Shown here in pieces: positions 36,101 through 47,751 of a DNA stretch of 64,000 bases. The position numbers were made by a program, and so were the translations under genes. Under the pieces are notes generated by a model. That model was not told the origin of the DNA and made no database searches. It saw only the letters and a program-made list of their open reading frames with translations. The DNA is taken from NCBI GenBank assembly GCA_015501595.1, contig JADNRX010000150.1, forward strand, positions 59,292 to 123,291. Reading direction: 5' to 3'. This DNA is from Hymenopellis radicata. Taxonomy: Eukaryota; Basidiomycota; Agaricomycetes; Agaricales; Physalacriaceae. The number at the start of each line of letters is the position of its first letter. Within the stretch, counting starts at the first letter, position 1.

Positions 36101-36514
36101 TCTATAGATGGGACTGTCAAGGTTGGTGAAGCTAATGAGGAAAGTCGAGCAACGCAGTTGGGGTGCTCTGTTGTCATTAGCCCTCAGCCTGCCGCCACCC
36201 TCGCTGGCATGCGCACCATCACCGATAAAGAGGGTCGCACGAAAGAGTACACCCGGAACGTCGGCCGAATTCAGCAGTTTGATTTACCTCGTCGAGGCCT
36301 CAGATGGAATTACCACATACACGACAATTATTTGCAGGAGGACGGGTTTCGACTGACTAGCCCGGCTCTTCCTCTGGTTCATTTTGGGTTTCGCGGCAGA
36401 AATGCGGCTGTGACCGCACCCGACAAGTTTGATGTAACTGTACGCTCCTTTTGGGAACTAAAATCCAATGGCGGATGGGGGACTCAGAGGCTACAGCCTT
36501 CCACCGGCCACTGA
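33189..36514 (+). CDS. TKL pseudokinase with unfamiliar C-terminal domain (kinase C)
   Basis: Starts with two copies of the N-terminal module in separate exons: LPTDDPWATTREVLHIL (33290) and LPYDNPWALFQEVLRIL (33735). The kinase exons closely follow kinase A: KCLRVFGKHHDIVP, SGGGFA/DTWEG, VCLKVLRLF, WRQLRHRNVLPFLG. The catalytic loop reads HGGIKGSKIL where kinase A has HGDIRGANIL (catalytic Asp and Asn lost), and LAGFSG replaces LADFG. So it should be catalytically dead. After DIYSFGCTI and RDRPSAAA the tail contains an acidic region, a Gly/Glu repeat (about 35670-35745) and a last exon with VVSSSRVEFFELHFQPTG, YSYVAIRTPQDHPIVLSDR and DGTVKVGEANEESR that I do not recognise. The intron that precedes the EALVWRQ exon in kinase A is absent. 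Stop at 36512. No frameshift seen, so it may be expressed. Confidence 0.7.
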
Positions 36515-36699
36515 CACACTACCGGCCAATGACACACCCACCCCGGAATCATCCTAATGGCTAGCATAGTGTGGCAACTTGTATCCAGGACTTTGAAATA
36601 TGATTGCAGCTTGTATTTCGAGAGCATCCGAGGGTCATAGCTTTAGTGTGACTTGAGGAATTCCCGAAATACTCGAAAAATGCCTGAAAATGAAATTTA
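36515..36699. other. 3' flank of kinase C, nothing seen
   Basis: AT-rich spacer up to MITE copy 3. Confidence 0.4.
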
Positions 36700-36943
36700 C
36701 TGTAGTGTTTCGACCGTAACTTCATAGCCTGTGACCCGTTATGGTGTGAAGTTACAGCGAGCAGCTTCATAGACCCTTAAATTGCCTTATTTGGACAGTT
36801 CCGCCGCAGGTGGGACCTAAAATTTCCTTATTTGGAGGCCCGTGCCTGGCCAAAGTGGTCCGTGACCCATTATGGTGTATGTATAGCTTCACTTCAAAGA
36901 CCCCCGTGACCCGTTATGTGAATTTGTGGTCGAAATGCTACAG
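36700..36943 (+). mobile_element. MITE family 1, copy 3
   Basis: 244 bp, ends CTGTAGTGTTTCGACCG and GTCGAAATGCTACAG, TA on both sides. Confidence 0.85.
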
Positions 36944-37612
36944 TATTCCGCCTCTGGCTAGATGCTCTAACCTCCTGTAGCCTCGGGATTTCTATCATAT
37001 ACTGTTTAGTGGCCATAGTTCATATTCCACTAACTTCTATGGCCCACAGAGCCCCCAGACGCACACGATGGCATTCTGACACGGGCAAGAGTGTGTCATT
37101 GCCATTTTGGGACACTTGATCATCGGTGCGTTTCTCGTGTCTACTCCTTCCACTTGGGTGTTACACACCTCAGATGGGCCCCAAAGTGCATATTTAGACT
37201 ATGGATATGAGCCAGGTGCTTCGAAGAGCAGGTGGTAGGTGAAAATGTACAAGAAATGTGCTCCGATCAGCGATTGATCCGAGCTGTGTCATTGGGTTGA
37301 ATTCCCGCGATAAGAACATTTTGGCATCAATCCTCTCGATATGGCTAGAAACCCCCCATATCTATTCTTTTCTGTACCACAACATGAAATTTAGACACTA
37401 ATCTACCTTCTAGGAAAAATCCGAGCCTCTCCGCGACGAAGAACACCTATTCCGGCGGGGATCTTATTTCGCTGTGTCAGTGGCCGGTGGAAGGCTGTAT
37501 CCAAGTGCGAGATTCCAATCCAATATTTTGGGGTGGAAGTATGCGTCAAGGTTCCCACACACCTGACGACAGGATCGGTCGTAGAAAAGGATGTCAATAT
37601 TGGGTCGGGCTA

Positions 37613-37856
37613 CTGTAGCGTTTCGACCGTAACTTCACAGGCTGTGACCTGTTATGGTCTGAAGTTACAGCGAACAGCTTCATAGACCCTTAAATTGCCT
37701 TATTTGGACAGTCCTGCCTATAGCGGGACCTGAAATTTCCTTATTTGGAGGCTTGTGCCTGGCCAAAGTGGTCCGTGACCCGTTATGATGTATATATAGC
37801 TTCATTTCAAAGACCTCCGTGACCCGTTATGTGAATTTGCGGTCGAAACGCTACAG
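37613..37856 (+). mobile_element. MITE family 1, copy 4
   Basis: 244 bp, ends CTGTAGCGTTTCGACCG and CGGTCGAAACGCTACAG, TA on both sides; nearly identical to copy 1. Confidence 0.87.
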
Positions 37857-38015
37857 TACATCAACGACAGCACGCAGTTGAACCAGACCATGACAACTTT
37901 CTACCGTGATGGAGACGTAGATGCTACGCCTTCGGCTTTCGCTTTCTCTCAATTCGGAGATGAATTAGTTTTGAAGTAGTAGTGTATCATGTAATCTGTA
38001 TGTTCTTGGTCAATA

Positions 38016-38248
38016 CTGTAGACTTTTAATCAATTCGTTGGTCACGGGTCACAGGTGATCCGAAATCGACGAAAAGTCACAGGAGTCACACCAAAATTTG
38101 CGAAAAAGTCCTCGGCGGGGCCCCCGCCAGCCTCCCGCCGCAGCTCCGCCGCGGCGGCAATTACCATATATGGTAAGTCGACGAAACCAAAATTTCGTCA
38201 GTGAGGTCACATGTCACATGGACCGACGAATTGATTGAAAGTCTACAG
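38016..38248. mobile_element. MITE family 2
   Basis: 233 bp between TA dinucleotides with about 28-bp terminal inverted repeats (CTGTAGACTTTTAATCAATT / AATTGATTGAAAGTCTACAG). Shares only CTGTAG with family 1. Its core (38113-38160) is a GC-only palindrome-rich block unlike its AT-rich surroundings. Confidence 0.75.
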
Positions 38249-38453
38249 TAGTTAGGAAAATTGAAGTTTTGGTTGCATACGTGTCGGATATGTACTTTGA
38301 TTTGGTTCCGAAGCATGGGGGATGTGGCAACGGTCGTGAAAGCGCGACGCAATGTGAATGGTCGTGAAGGCTTGAGAAGCAGAAACAATCAACGTATAAA
38401 CGCTGAACAAGACTTGGAAGAAACTGGAACTTACAGTGAACGTACGGTGCCGA

Positions 38454-38600
38454 TGTTCACCGTCTTCCGAACAAGTGCTGAAGAATACTCTCGTCAGACA
38501 AAGCAGAAACTGTACTCGAGTCAGTGTAGAACCCGAGCGTACTGGAACTTGAGCATGATTCAGATAGAACGGGTCTGGCTCCATGTGATAAAGATGAAAC
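38454..38600 (-). pseudogene. Relic of a TKL-PAM2 kinase 3' end
   Basis: Reverse strand reads FYTDSSTVSALSDESILQH followed by LFGRR and stop; kinase D (51062-52947) ends FYANLNTVPALPDESILQH, FRRR, stop. Upstream, the DNA CTGAAT...CATGCTCAAGTTCC aligns with the last PAM2-like motif of kinase D with small deletions. No kinase exons adjoin. Confidence 0.6.
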
Positions 38601-39082
38601 GGAGACGATGTGATCCTCCTAGAACTAGGGAACGTAACAGCACAGTGTACAAGCAGGACGGTCGAACGTTACGGGCCTGACCCATCGTTAGAGTTGACCT
38701 ATGTCTGGACAAGAGTGGTCGATACATATAATCATGTGGTGATGACGGCCAGTGGAGACTGCACGACAAGTGTCCTGTTCTAGGTCATTAAGGCGCTGAC
38801 ATTCAAGTTGACTAGGAAAAAAAGCCGCGGAACCAGGACGGAAGAGAAAACAGGAGTCGGGTCCGTGGTGTTGATCTACTATGAGCCACCAAAAAAGTGT
38901 GTATCAAGAGGATACCAAGAGTACCACAACAAGCTGAGAAGCGCATGGCTACGAGCGAGGAATGACAGTAGAACGTAAAACACGTCGATCATGTCGCGTA
39001 CACAAGACCAAACAAACGTATGAACGCGTGCGAGATGCCACGACAGTCTGCCATTTTCCTCACAGGATGAGGGTCTCCCAAC

Positions 39083-39330
39083 ATAGCCAAACCGCAGTAG
39101 TCTTGGGGCAGCTCCGTCAACCTAATGTGCTCCCTTTTCTTGGGCTCAGCCACGACTTGTTCGCGTCCAGCGTCCTTTCATATCGCCATGGATGTAGGAT
39201 CGAACGAATGCCCGTCTACTAGTAGTAAGTAGTTTCTCCACAGGTACACGTCTACTTCCTAGTAACTTCGACAGATTCGTGAAACCGCTCAAGGTCGCCG
39301 GATCGTTCAAGGAAACAATGCAATTACTAT
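39083..39330 (+). pseudogene. Relic of a TKL kinase N-lobe
   Basis: Reads VVLGQLRQPNVLPFLGLSHDLFA, kept here in two parts: VVLGQLRQPNVLPFLG and LSHDLFA, against VWRQLRHPNVLPFLG and VNDDLFA of the intact kinases. A later piece (about 39275-39300, ATTCGTGAAACCGCTCAAGG) matches the next kinase exon (EIAQG). Stops interrupt. Followed at once by MITE copy 5. Confidence 0.6.
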
Positions 39331-39366
39331 ACATCAGGAAAACCCGTCTGGGGTATTCTAGGAATA

Positions 39367-39619
39367 CTGTACCGTTTCGACCATAGGTTCGCGGCATGTG
39401 ACGCGATATGCCGCGAACCTACAGCGAACAGCTTCGTATCCAGGCACGAATGCGGGAATTACCCGATTTGGATGCCGCGCCGCTAGGAGGGGCCAAAAAT
39501 TTCCATTTTGGGCGATCTGTGCCTGAAAAAATGGACCGTGATGCGATATGGGCTATGTATAGCTTCGCTTCGCGACGGTCCGTGACCCGGTATGCGAATT
39601 ACCGGTCGAAACGGTACAG
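39367..39619 (+). mobile_element. MITE family 1, copy 5 (variant subfamily)
   Basis: 253 bp, ends CTGTACCGTTTCGACCA and CCGGTCGAAACGGTACAG, TA on both sides. Inner GATATG in place of the GTTATG of copies 1-4. Terminal GTACCG/CGGTAC changes are compensatory between the two ends. Confidence 0.82.
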
Positions 39620-39701
39620 TAATACAAGGCTAATTAGTGCTATTCTTGAGAAACGCACTATTTCCATTAAAATAGACGAAAGAGGTGCGATTAGTGGAAT
39701 A

Positions 39702-39945
39702 CTGTAGCGTTTCAACCATAGGTTCGCGGCTTGTGACCCGATATGCCGCGAACTTACAGCGAACAGCTTCGCAGACCCTTAAATTCCCTTATTTGGACAG
39801 GCCCGCCGCAGGCAGGACCTGGAATTTCCGCTTTTGGATGCTCGTGCCTGGCCAAGAGGCTCCGTGACGCGATATGCTATATGTATAGGTTCGGTTCGTG
39901 AGGCCCCGTGACCCGATATGAGAATATACGGTCGAAACGCTACAT
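39702..39945 (+). mobile_element. MITE family 1, copy 6 (variant subfamily)
   Basis: About 244 bp, left end CTGTAGCGTTTCAACCA, right end CGGTCGAAACGCTACA then TTG in place of GTA, so the right terminus is damaged. Shares the GATATG variant with copy 5. Confidence 0.8.
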
Positions 39946-42140
39946 TGCAGGAGAAAATGAACCGTACCCAAGAAAATGCATTCACTTTTGGAAATACCAG
40001 TAACAAAAATGGGGTACTGCCGTCTACTTTTGTCTCGTTCAACTTCCGGTCTAAAGCATAGACTTCTGTCAGCTGAAGAGAGTCAATTTGTGCCGTGCCG
40101 CCGCCCATGCCTCGGGTCAATGACCAACAGCGCTGGACGCGCTTTAGATTTGCGCACTGGAAACGAACGTCGAGCATCGAGAACAGACAGCAGAGCCGTC
40201 AGGAGGCGTTCGCCAGCCTCCCGCTGCGCAGATTGGGAAGACTGAGTCCACGAAGGCCTGTATGCATTAAGATGAGTGCCGGTACAATATCTGGCTACAT
40301 GGAGAGCGCACCGTGCATAAGAACAGACAAGTGACATAGCACCGCTTTACCTAGCCAAGGCGAGGCCCAAGAATGCCAAGGTCCTGCTCTCCCCCGACAT
40401 CAGGAACGTTGACGGGTGGTTCAAGCACAGTCGCTTATGATGGAGGATGATGCGCTCGGTATGATGGAGCTCCTAGATCCACTTGCTGCGGTCCAGCGTC
40501 GTGCTGCGTGTACTCCGAATTGTTGGTTGGCGTCGTATCCGGGCTCTGTGCATCCGTAAGCTGCCACGCATGGCGCTGGTCGTCTTGACAGTAGAACAAA
40601 GCCAGAGAACCGAAATGAGAAAGGATGCCTGACTGTAGAGCTACTGGCGTTACTGGATGGCGAAGTTGAAAGAGCCAGAAGGCACTGGAAGAGCCCCGAT
40701 CAGTGGTCTCAATAGCGTGGCCCGTGCGTGGGATTATTGTGCGCTCACGTGCAGGTTGGGTTTTGTTTTCGCAACTCCGCCCCCAACTCGTCTTTCCCTC
40801 TTCCCATATCGTTGGTCCGCTGCGGCTATTCATGTGCCAGGCGTCAGCGCCCTCGCCGACAGCAGTCTTCTACTTCGGGGTTGAGTAGTTCCCTGCATTG
40901 ATCTCACACTAATCTGTTTCCTGTCTGACAGGTATCTTGCGCGTCCAACGTCCATACTGCGTCCGTTCTTACCTTCTTTCCGTGTCATCATAGCCTCTTA
41001 ACCCCGAACTCCTCCATGTCAGAGACCGCCTGTCTTTCAACTTCCAAGGAGCGTTGTTGGGGATGGCCTAAGCATCAGCGAGGCGCGCCGCGATGCATGC
41101 TATATGTTCACAGATATGGGCACGTAAACTTTTTTTTGCCTCGTTTCCCCTCTCATACTTCTCCCAGGTGACTGCCGATACCTCACTGGCGGAAATACTG
41201 ACTGCTTGAACTCGTCCAACGTTGCCAGGTCTGGCTCTGGTAGGGGTACAACGACCTCTGCTGCTACCAGCGCTGGATCTGCTAACTCTGCCGCCACCAC
41301 CACGGCAGTGACTATTGGCACGACGGCCACTACCACGCCCGCCGCGAGTGCAACCGCACGACAACCTCCTCCCGCAATCGGAGCAACTACCGGAGCTGCT
41401 TCAGCTGGTTCGTCGGCTACCCTAGGCATCGGACCGACGTCCTTCAGTCATATCACGGTGAGGTCGGGCAAACCTAATGGTGAGCATGATGTCATGAGTC
41501 GCACTTGCGCTCCCACCTATCGACTGCGCTTACCCACGTTTAGGTACCAAGGTTACCTGCACTTGGTACGCGTGTTTATGATACCTTGATGGTTGATGAA
41601 GAACGCAAGTCGATACCACTCCTCTCAGCTGTGAGTATGTCTTTGTCTGCTTTCTGCCACCCTACTGACTTCGTTTCGACAGTACCAAGCCCGTGAGACG
41701 ATTATTGGTGCATTCTCGTAGTTTCTTAGTTACCCTCAGAGTACTTAGTGCAGAAGCTGGTAGTAGCCTGCCCTGTATGTAGTGTAATCATTTCAATGTC
41801 AGTCACTGTGGCGCAGCCATTCTTTACTATCAATATCTCCCGAGATGAGTGAAAAGCACTGATGAAAGGCTGTTCTTGTGTATCATCTTTGAGAGTAAGT
41901 TGGTGGAAAATATTGCACTTTTCGGTGATAATGCTGCTGAAAGAGCTAGGGGACCTATTTAAAAAGTAAACTTTTGGCAAATCGTGATAATCCTACTAAA
42001 AGACGCGGAATAGTCAAATTAGCGCTATTCTACAACTATTCTCGAGATATAACCTGGGGACCTTTTTCCTGATGTAACTTAAAACGTTCTAGTACATGAA
42101 ACCACCCCAATTGCGTCTCTCAGACGAGCACACATGCAGC
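39946..42140. other. Gene-poor stretch with one low-complexity frame
   Basis: The only notable frame is plus-strand 41206-41589, an Ala/Thr/Ser/Gly-rich stretch with no domain, possibly an exon of an unrecognised gene. The rest shows no domain, RNA or clear repeat. Confidence 0.4.
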
Positions 42141-42540
42141 CTACGCCGGGGACGCAAACTGAATAGTACGAGGTCTCCCCATCGTGTCCGAAGTAACAAT
42201 ACCAATGAAGGCGAACTACACCGCATTAAATGTCAGTTTGCGCAATTCCCAAGATAGAAAATTGTCGACATACGTTCGTGAATCCGCCATCGCCCATGAG
42301 AGTGAATGTCCCGCTCCTAAACGTGTATATCTCGAACCTATCCGCACCGTCGTCAGCATCAAAAGTCCTCGTACACCCGCCGTACATGATGCATACCCGA
42401 TAGTCCCCCCAATCTGGATATCCAGCTCCTGGTGTCTATGACCCCAGTCCACGCCCTCAACACCATCAAAAGCAACCATATGCGCGGTGTGGACAATCAC
42501 ATAGTTGAAGGACGGCTCCTGCATTTGAAGGGCGCCGACA

Positions 42541-42707
42541 TGGAAGCTCCGAGGAGGTTGGTGCCGATAGCGGGATCGGAGCGCGTATTCACGCGGGAAG
42601 TAGCACGTGACCTCGTGCTCCTTCTTTCGGAACCACGACGAAGCCTGTCGGTTCCGTTTGCTGTCTTAGCTCGCTGCGTCGCAACACGACGAGCTCACTT
42701 CTTTTGG
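42541..42707 (+). repeat. Split direct repeat A1
   Basis: 167 bp starting TGGAAGCTCCGAGGAGG and ending CTCACTTCTTTTGG; matches A2 at 49073-49239. Confidence 0.9.
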
Positions 42708-42729
42708 GTTTAGAGCCGACATTACAACA

Positions 42730-45700
42730 ATGGACAACAATATCGGCCACGGCGAGGAAGGTCCACAGGTAGATCTGCGGACACTAGGACGGCGAGGGCG
42801 TACGCGCGCGACGAGCGGACTGCCGACGGGTCAGTTCAACTTCGATCACGCTCTGTACACCGGCATAGACGGATTCAAGCAAAGGCGAGGAAAGAGCAGG
42901 TCGCGGGAGGCCAGGGACCCTCCCCAGTCGAACCGCTCCACCTCATTACGTGGCAGGCCGACGCTAGCGGACGCGACGTTGGCGGACACCTCTGACGCAG
43001 AGCGGCCCGGAGACGAGGACGAGGAGCTGGAGCCCGAGGACAAGGAGGGCATCGACTACTGGCCTTCCGGGTCGGTGGAGAAGGACGAGATCTCTACCTA
43101 CAGCGACGACGAAGACGACCGCGAGACGAGCGGCATCTCGCGAGTGCGGCCCAGGGCTCTCAGCTTCGAGGCCCGGTCACAGTCCTCTCCACAGCAGGCC
43201 CCAAGAGGATCCTCAGTCCTGGCATCCCCGGTGGCCGTGGGGGAGAGAAAGTCGAAGAAGCGGCAACCTCGCGTTTCCTTCTCACTTCCGACAGACGAGC
43301 GCGAGCCTAACAACTCGACGCGCGGAAACGGGAATGAGTTGGAGACCGGGGCGGCGGCTGCAGACGAGCAGGAGGAGGGAGGTGACTCTATGCGTCGAGT
43401 CCCACCCAATCCGAAGCAGGGTACGTGTCCCCTGTATGGAATGCGTTCCAATAGAGACTGATCTCGGCGCAGGCGAGGAGCCCGACGAGTTCGACAAGTC
43501 GGACGAGGAGTTCGACCAGCTATGCAGGGCCTGGGAGGGGAACCCCAAGGAGGCGACCCCAGAGAGGCAGGCCGCGGATAAGACGCCCACGAGCGCGCAT
43601 ATATCCCGCTCAAAAGCGAAGAAACGTCCAACAGTCGAGACCGCGCAGGGAGATGACCCCGTCGCAGGGCAGGACAAGGAGAAGGAACGGGAGAGGGAGA
43701 GACGCGCGACAGAGGATGAGCAGAGAAAGCTCAAAGAAGCGGACGTCAGGAAGAAGGAGGCGCTCGCGAAGAAAAGGCAGGAAGCCGAGGCTGAAGCCGA
43801 ACGAGCGGCCCACGAGGAAGAGCTCCGAGCCGCGAAGACGAAGGCGGCAGCGGACAAGAGCCAACGTGACGCAGAGACGGGAACGGAGACGTCGCGGGCA
43901 GCTGAGACGCTCAGGCGAGAGCGGGAGGAGAAGCAGCGGCGGGAAGACAAGGAGGGCAGGAAACGAGCCGCCGACTTGGAAAAGATGCGCTTAGAGGCGC
44001 AAAAGGAGAAGAAGAAGAGAGCAGAGGTAGAACAGGAGATGGAGAAGATGAAGAAGGCGCTGCACGCCCAGGAACAGAAGGTAGCCGACGCCAAGAAGAA
44101 CATGGAAGACCTTACGGCAGCGACGGCGGAGCAGGTGAAGAGCAGAGAGGCGGCGCTGAAGAAGGCGGAGTCAAAGATGAAGCAGATGGAGCTCTCCGGC
44201 CAGGAGCTGGTGGAGAAGGCGAAGAAGGTCGTGGAGGCGAAGAGAAAGAAGGCGAGCGAGGCGGAGGCCAAGCTGAAGGAAGCTATGGCGCTGCTCGACA
44301 GGGCGAAGCAGGAAAAGGAGTACAACCGGTACTTCGATAAGCTTGCGAACGGGCGTCTGGAGGAGGGCGAGCTGGAGGAGGACGAAACGGAGGAGGACTT
44401 CTCGGACGAGAAGGTCTACAAGCGAAAGAGTCCTCGAGAAATGAAGAGGAAGGTCGCGGAGCTCGCTCAGATGTTCAACGTGGAGGGTCCGCAGGAGATG
44501 TTGGAAATCTGGAAGCAGGTGAACGGCATCTTCGGGAAGAGTACGAGAGGACCTTCGACCCCCAAGCGGAAGCGAGGAAGGACATCGTCTGGATCGACAC
44601 AGGGACAGGTCTCGCCGAAGTCGCCGGGGAGAAAGAAACAGAAGGTGCTGTCTCCGTCGCCGAGGGTCATTCGACAGCGGAAGCGCAAGGCGTCAGCTTC
44701 GCCGCTCCAGGAGAGGCCGAAGAAGGGGGAGAAGACACCCGAGAAGCGACGTTTCAGCAAGAAGTCCAGATTCACGCTGGAGGAAGTCGGACGCCGCGAC
44801 GAGCTGTGGGTCCCGTACGAGGTGCGAAGGATTCTGGAGGAGGGGTGGAAGAAGCCTCTTCGAATCTCGATGTTTACGCCGGAGGCCTGCCTCAAGGAGC
44901 AGAACGCGAACCTGGGAGAAGACGTGAAGCACCTAAAGCTGAATGCCGACGGCGAGATGGTGGCGACGTCGAAGTCGAGTCACTCAACGGACAGGGTGCT
45001 CGGCCCAGGTCCCTGGACAGCCGGCCTGTCGAACATGGCGAGGGCGGTCGACAGATACTACGTCCCGCTGACGGACAAGGACGGAGAGCCGCTGACGGTC
45101 TCGGCAGCCCAGATGGCGAAAGAATTCGACACGTTGAGGCAGGAGTGTATGCGCCACCCGAACTTCGAACAGGATTTCGAAGTGTTCAAGAGATACGTGG
45201 AGTGGGCTTTTCGCGTCCATTTCCAGTACGAACTCCAGGTAAGAGAGTTTCTGAGGCACAGAGTGTACGAGACTGACTCCCACAGGTGGATGTCTCAGTC
45301 TGGAACAAGGCCCAGTTCGACACTATTGCGATAGAGGTCGAGAAGGAACACCGCAGGGCCTTGAAGAAGGAGATCAACGAGTTGAAGGAATTGGCGGAGA
45401 AGAGAGCGAAGGACAATGCTCGAGGGGGACCAAAGGCGCCTTCGGCCCAAGAGCCTCATCGTCATCGGGGACGAGCCAGAAGACACAAGGTTCGCAGAAG
45501 TCCGGAGGTCAGAAGAGGAGCGGGAAAACTTACCCTTGCATCTACGATAACAGCACGAGTCACGACACGTTCGACTGTCCGGGAGGCAGCTCACTCATCG
45601 TTCACGTTCCCGAAGGAAGGCCGAACGGATCCTTTGTCGACAAGAAGACCGGAAAGAAGTACTGCATCTCGTGGAATCAAGGACAGTCGTGTACTCGCTC

Positions 45701-45787
45701 CATCTGCGCTTCCGGCAACATCTTCCTCCACGCATGCGCCATTTGCAGGTCCACTGAGCACTGCTCGAGAGACCATGGGAAGTCCTG
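42730..45787 (+). CDS. Gag-like ORF1 of the Ngaro-like element, frameshifted near its end
   Basis: Start 42730. Acidic Ser/Arg-rich N-terminus, then a long charged Lys/Glu/Ala coiled coil (about 43640-44300), a basic Ser/Pro region and a C-terminal part. Two spliceosomal-type introns join in frame: 43421-43472 (GTACGT...GCGCAG) and 45239-45285 (GTAAGA...CCACAG). A zinc-knuckle-like Cys/His set (YDNSTSHDTFDCPGG, WNQGQSC, HACAICRSTEHC) lies one frame away, beginning at a GGGGG run near 45424, and ends at 45787. Probably binds element RNA. One frameshift or base-calling error separates the two parts. Confidence 0.65.
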
Positions 45788-47637
45788 AGGGGCTCTCCGC
45801 GCGGGGAGGAGAAGAGTCGGGACGGGCTACGATGGAAGTGGACGTCTCGACGGAGGAGGAGGAGGAGGCTGGGATGAGTGGGGGAGGAGACGATCTCTTT
45901 CCGATAGTGACTCCGTTCAAGGCTGAGGCCTGGGAGGAGGAGCTGAGGAAAGCGGGAGCACTCCACCTCTTCGAGGACATCCCGAAAGGCATCAGAGAAG
46001 GATTTTCACTCGGACTTGAAGAATTCGAATTAGACAGGACATATGTCCCACCGAACCACGCTAAAGAACCAAGATATCTGCAATTCATAGAAGAGAAGTA
46101 CGGGAAAGAACGGGAACTAGGCCGCTTGCAAGGAGGTTTGACGCCGGAAGAGATGGAGAAGAAAATCGGTGAGAGGAACGCTTACTGGGCCGCCAGGCAG
46201 ATGCTGAGAGGTCGTGTAGGGTTTTTCAGGACGTGCCCCATGAATGTTGTAGAACAGAAGAACAAGATGCGAATAACCTCAGACCACTCGTTCCCGCATA
46301 CGCCGCTCGAAAACTCGCTACAGGAAGAGATAACGTTCAGAAAGGAGAACCCAAATGAACCCCGAGACGACATCGATAAACGCGGTTATAGACTCCGACA
46401 GATTTCAGTGCAAGTGGGGCACGTTTGCGGAGTGTATGCTGAAAGTAGCAGAGGCACCCGAAGGGACTCAGGTGGCGGTCTTTGACGTCGACTCCGCCTT
46501 TCGAAATGTCCCCCGTTCGCCCAGCTCAGAGGGTGTTCACAGCGATCCTACTCAACGCGCTGGTATTCCTGAATGCGACGCTAGACTTCGGAGCATCCCC
46601 TTCACCTGGAATCTTCGGACGCATCGCCGACGCGATAGTGGTCATTTTTCTGTTCTATCAGGTCCAGGGCGTACTGAAATGGGTTGATGATTTTATCTTC
46701 TTCCGATATCCCGATAAAAGGAATGCGGATGGCTCGTTCACATACACGTACGATGCGGGCCTGATATGGAGTATAGCAGAGAGGCTGGGGTGGCCCTGGG
46801 CATTGGACAAATTCAAGGACTTCGCCTCGACGTTCTCATACATAGGATTCGAGTGGAACCTCGTCGACAAAACAGTCTGGCTTCCGCAGAAAAAGAAGGA
46901 CAAATACCTGGCGAAACTCACACCCTTTGTGGAGACGTCGGCGCTTATCACGCGGAAGGAAGTCGAGTCCATAGTGGGCACTCTCAACCACGTATGCATG
47001 GTGGTCCGCGACGGCAGGGGACACATGCCGGCCTTATACAAAATGAGCGCGTCCTTCGGATCGAAACCAAACTACACGAAGCACAAGACCAATTCTTCAT
47101 TCGCCGAGGAGATAAGATGGTGGACCAACAAGTTGCAGGAGGACTTTGTCGGAATGACATGCGTCACCCCATCGGAACCGAGAGAGGACATAGAACTAAT
47201 GGTCGACGCGTCGACAGTATGGGTATCGGGCTGGTACTAAACGGAAGGTGGCTAGCGTGGAAGCTGAAGCCGGGATGGAAGACGGACGGTCGAGACATCG
47301 GCTGGGCCGAGATGGTCGCGGTCCTACTGGCACTAATCACGCTAAAGGCGGCGGGGATTACGAACTGCCACATCAAGATCCGCTCGGACAACCAAGGAGT
47401 CGTCGGCGCATTGAAGGCAGGGTGCTCACGGGGGAGACAACAGAATGATATGCTGAAGAAGATAGTCGGATATGGCTCTCGATAGAGTGGGTCTCCACGC
47501 ATGAGAACATCGCCGACGCACCTTCCAGAGCAAAATTCCCACCAAGGAAACAATTACTACAATACCCGCCGAAGATCCCTTACTACCTAAGAGATCTCGT
47601 AGAACACTCAGTAGGATACCAGTCTCTGAAAGAATAG
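45771..47637 (+). pseudogene. Reverse transcriptase/RNase H ORF2 of the Ngaro-like element, frameshifted
   Basis: An N-terminal segment leads to RT motifs FDVDSAFRNVP (motif A) and KWVDDFIFFRYP (VDD in place of YxDD, usual in DIRS-order elements), a thumb with IVGTLNHVCMVVRDGRG, then RNase H with VDAST, GIGLVL, WAEMVAVLLAL, IRSDNQGVVGAL and HENIADAPSR. The frame shifts near 46345-46375, at the CCCCC run near 46510, at GGG near 47219 and near 47470; each is fixed by a single base. Not translatable as it stands. Confidence 0.75.
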
Positions 47638-47751
47638 CAACGTGATTTCAGCTCGAACAGCGAGACGCGAAGTGACAACAGTACAACAGAAAGTCACAGT
47701 AGCCGTGACACAGCGTCACTTAGCCGTAAACCACCATCATCCAGTGAAATC

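Noticed and set aside
41206..41589. Ala/Thr/Ser-rich frame as a cell-wall mannoprotein
   Set aside because: No signal peptide, no GPI signal and no splice-supported exons; low-complexity bias alone can produce it.
43282..44325. Long minus-strand frame of 347 residues, Ser/Phe-rich
   Set aside because: It is the antisense of the Lys/Glu-rich coiled coil of the gag-like ORF; high GC third positions keep the reverse frame open.
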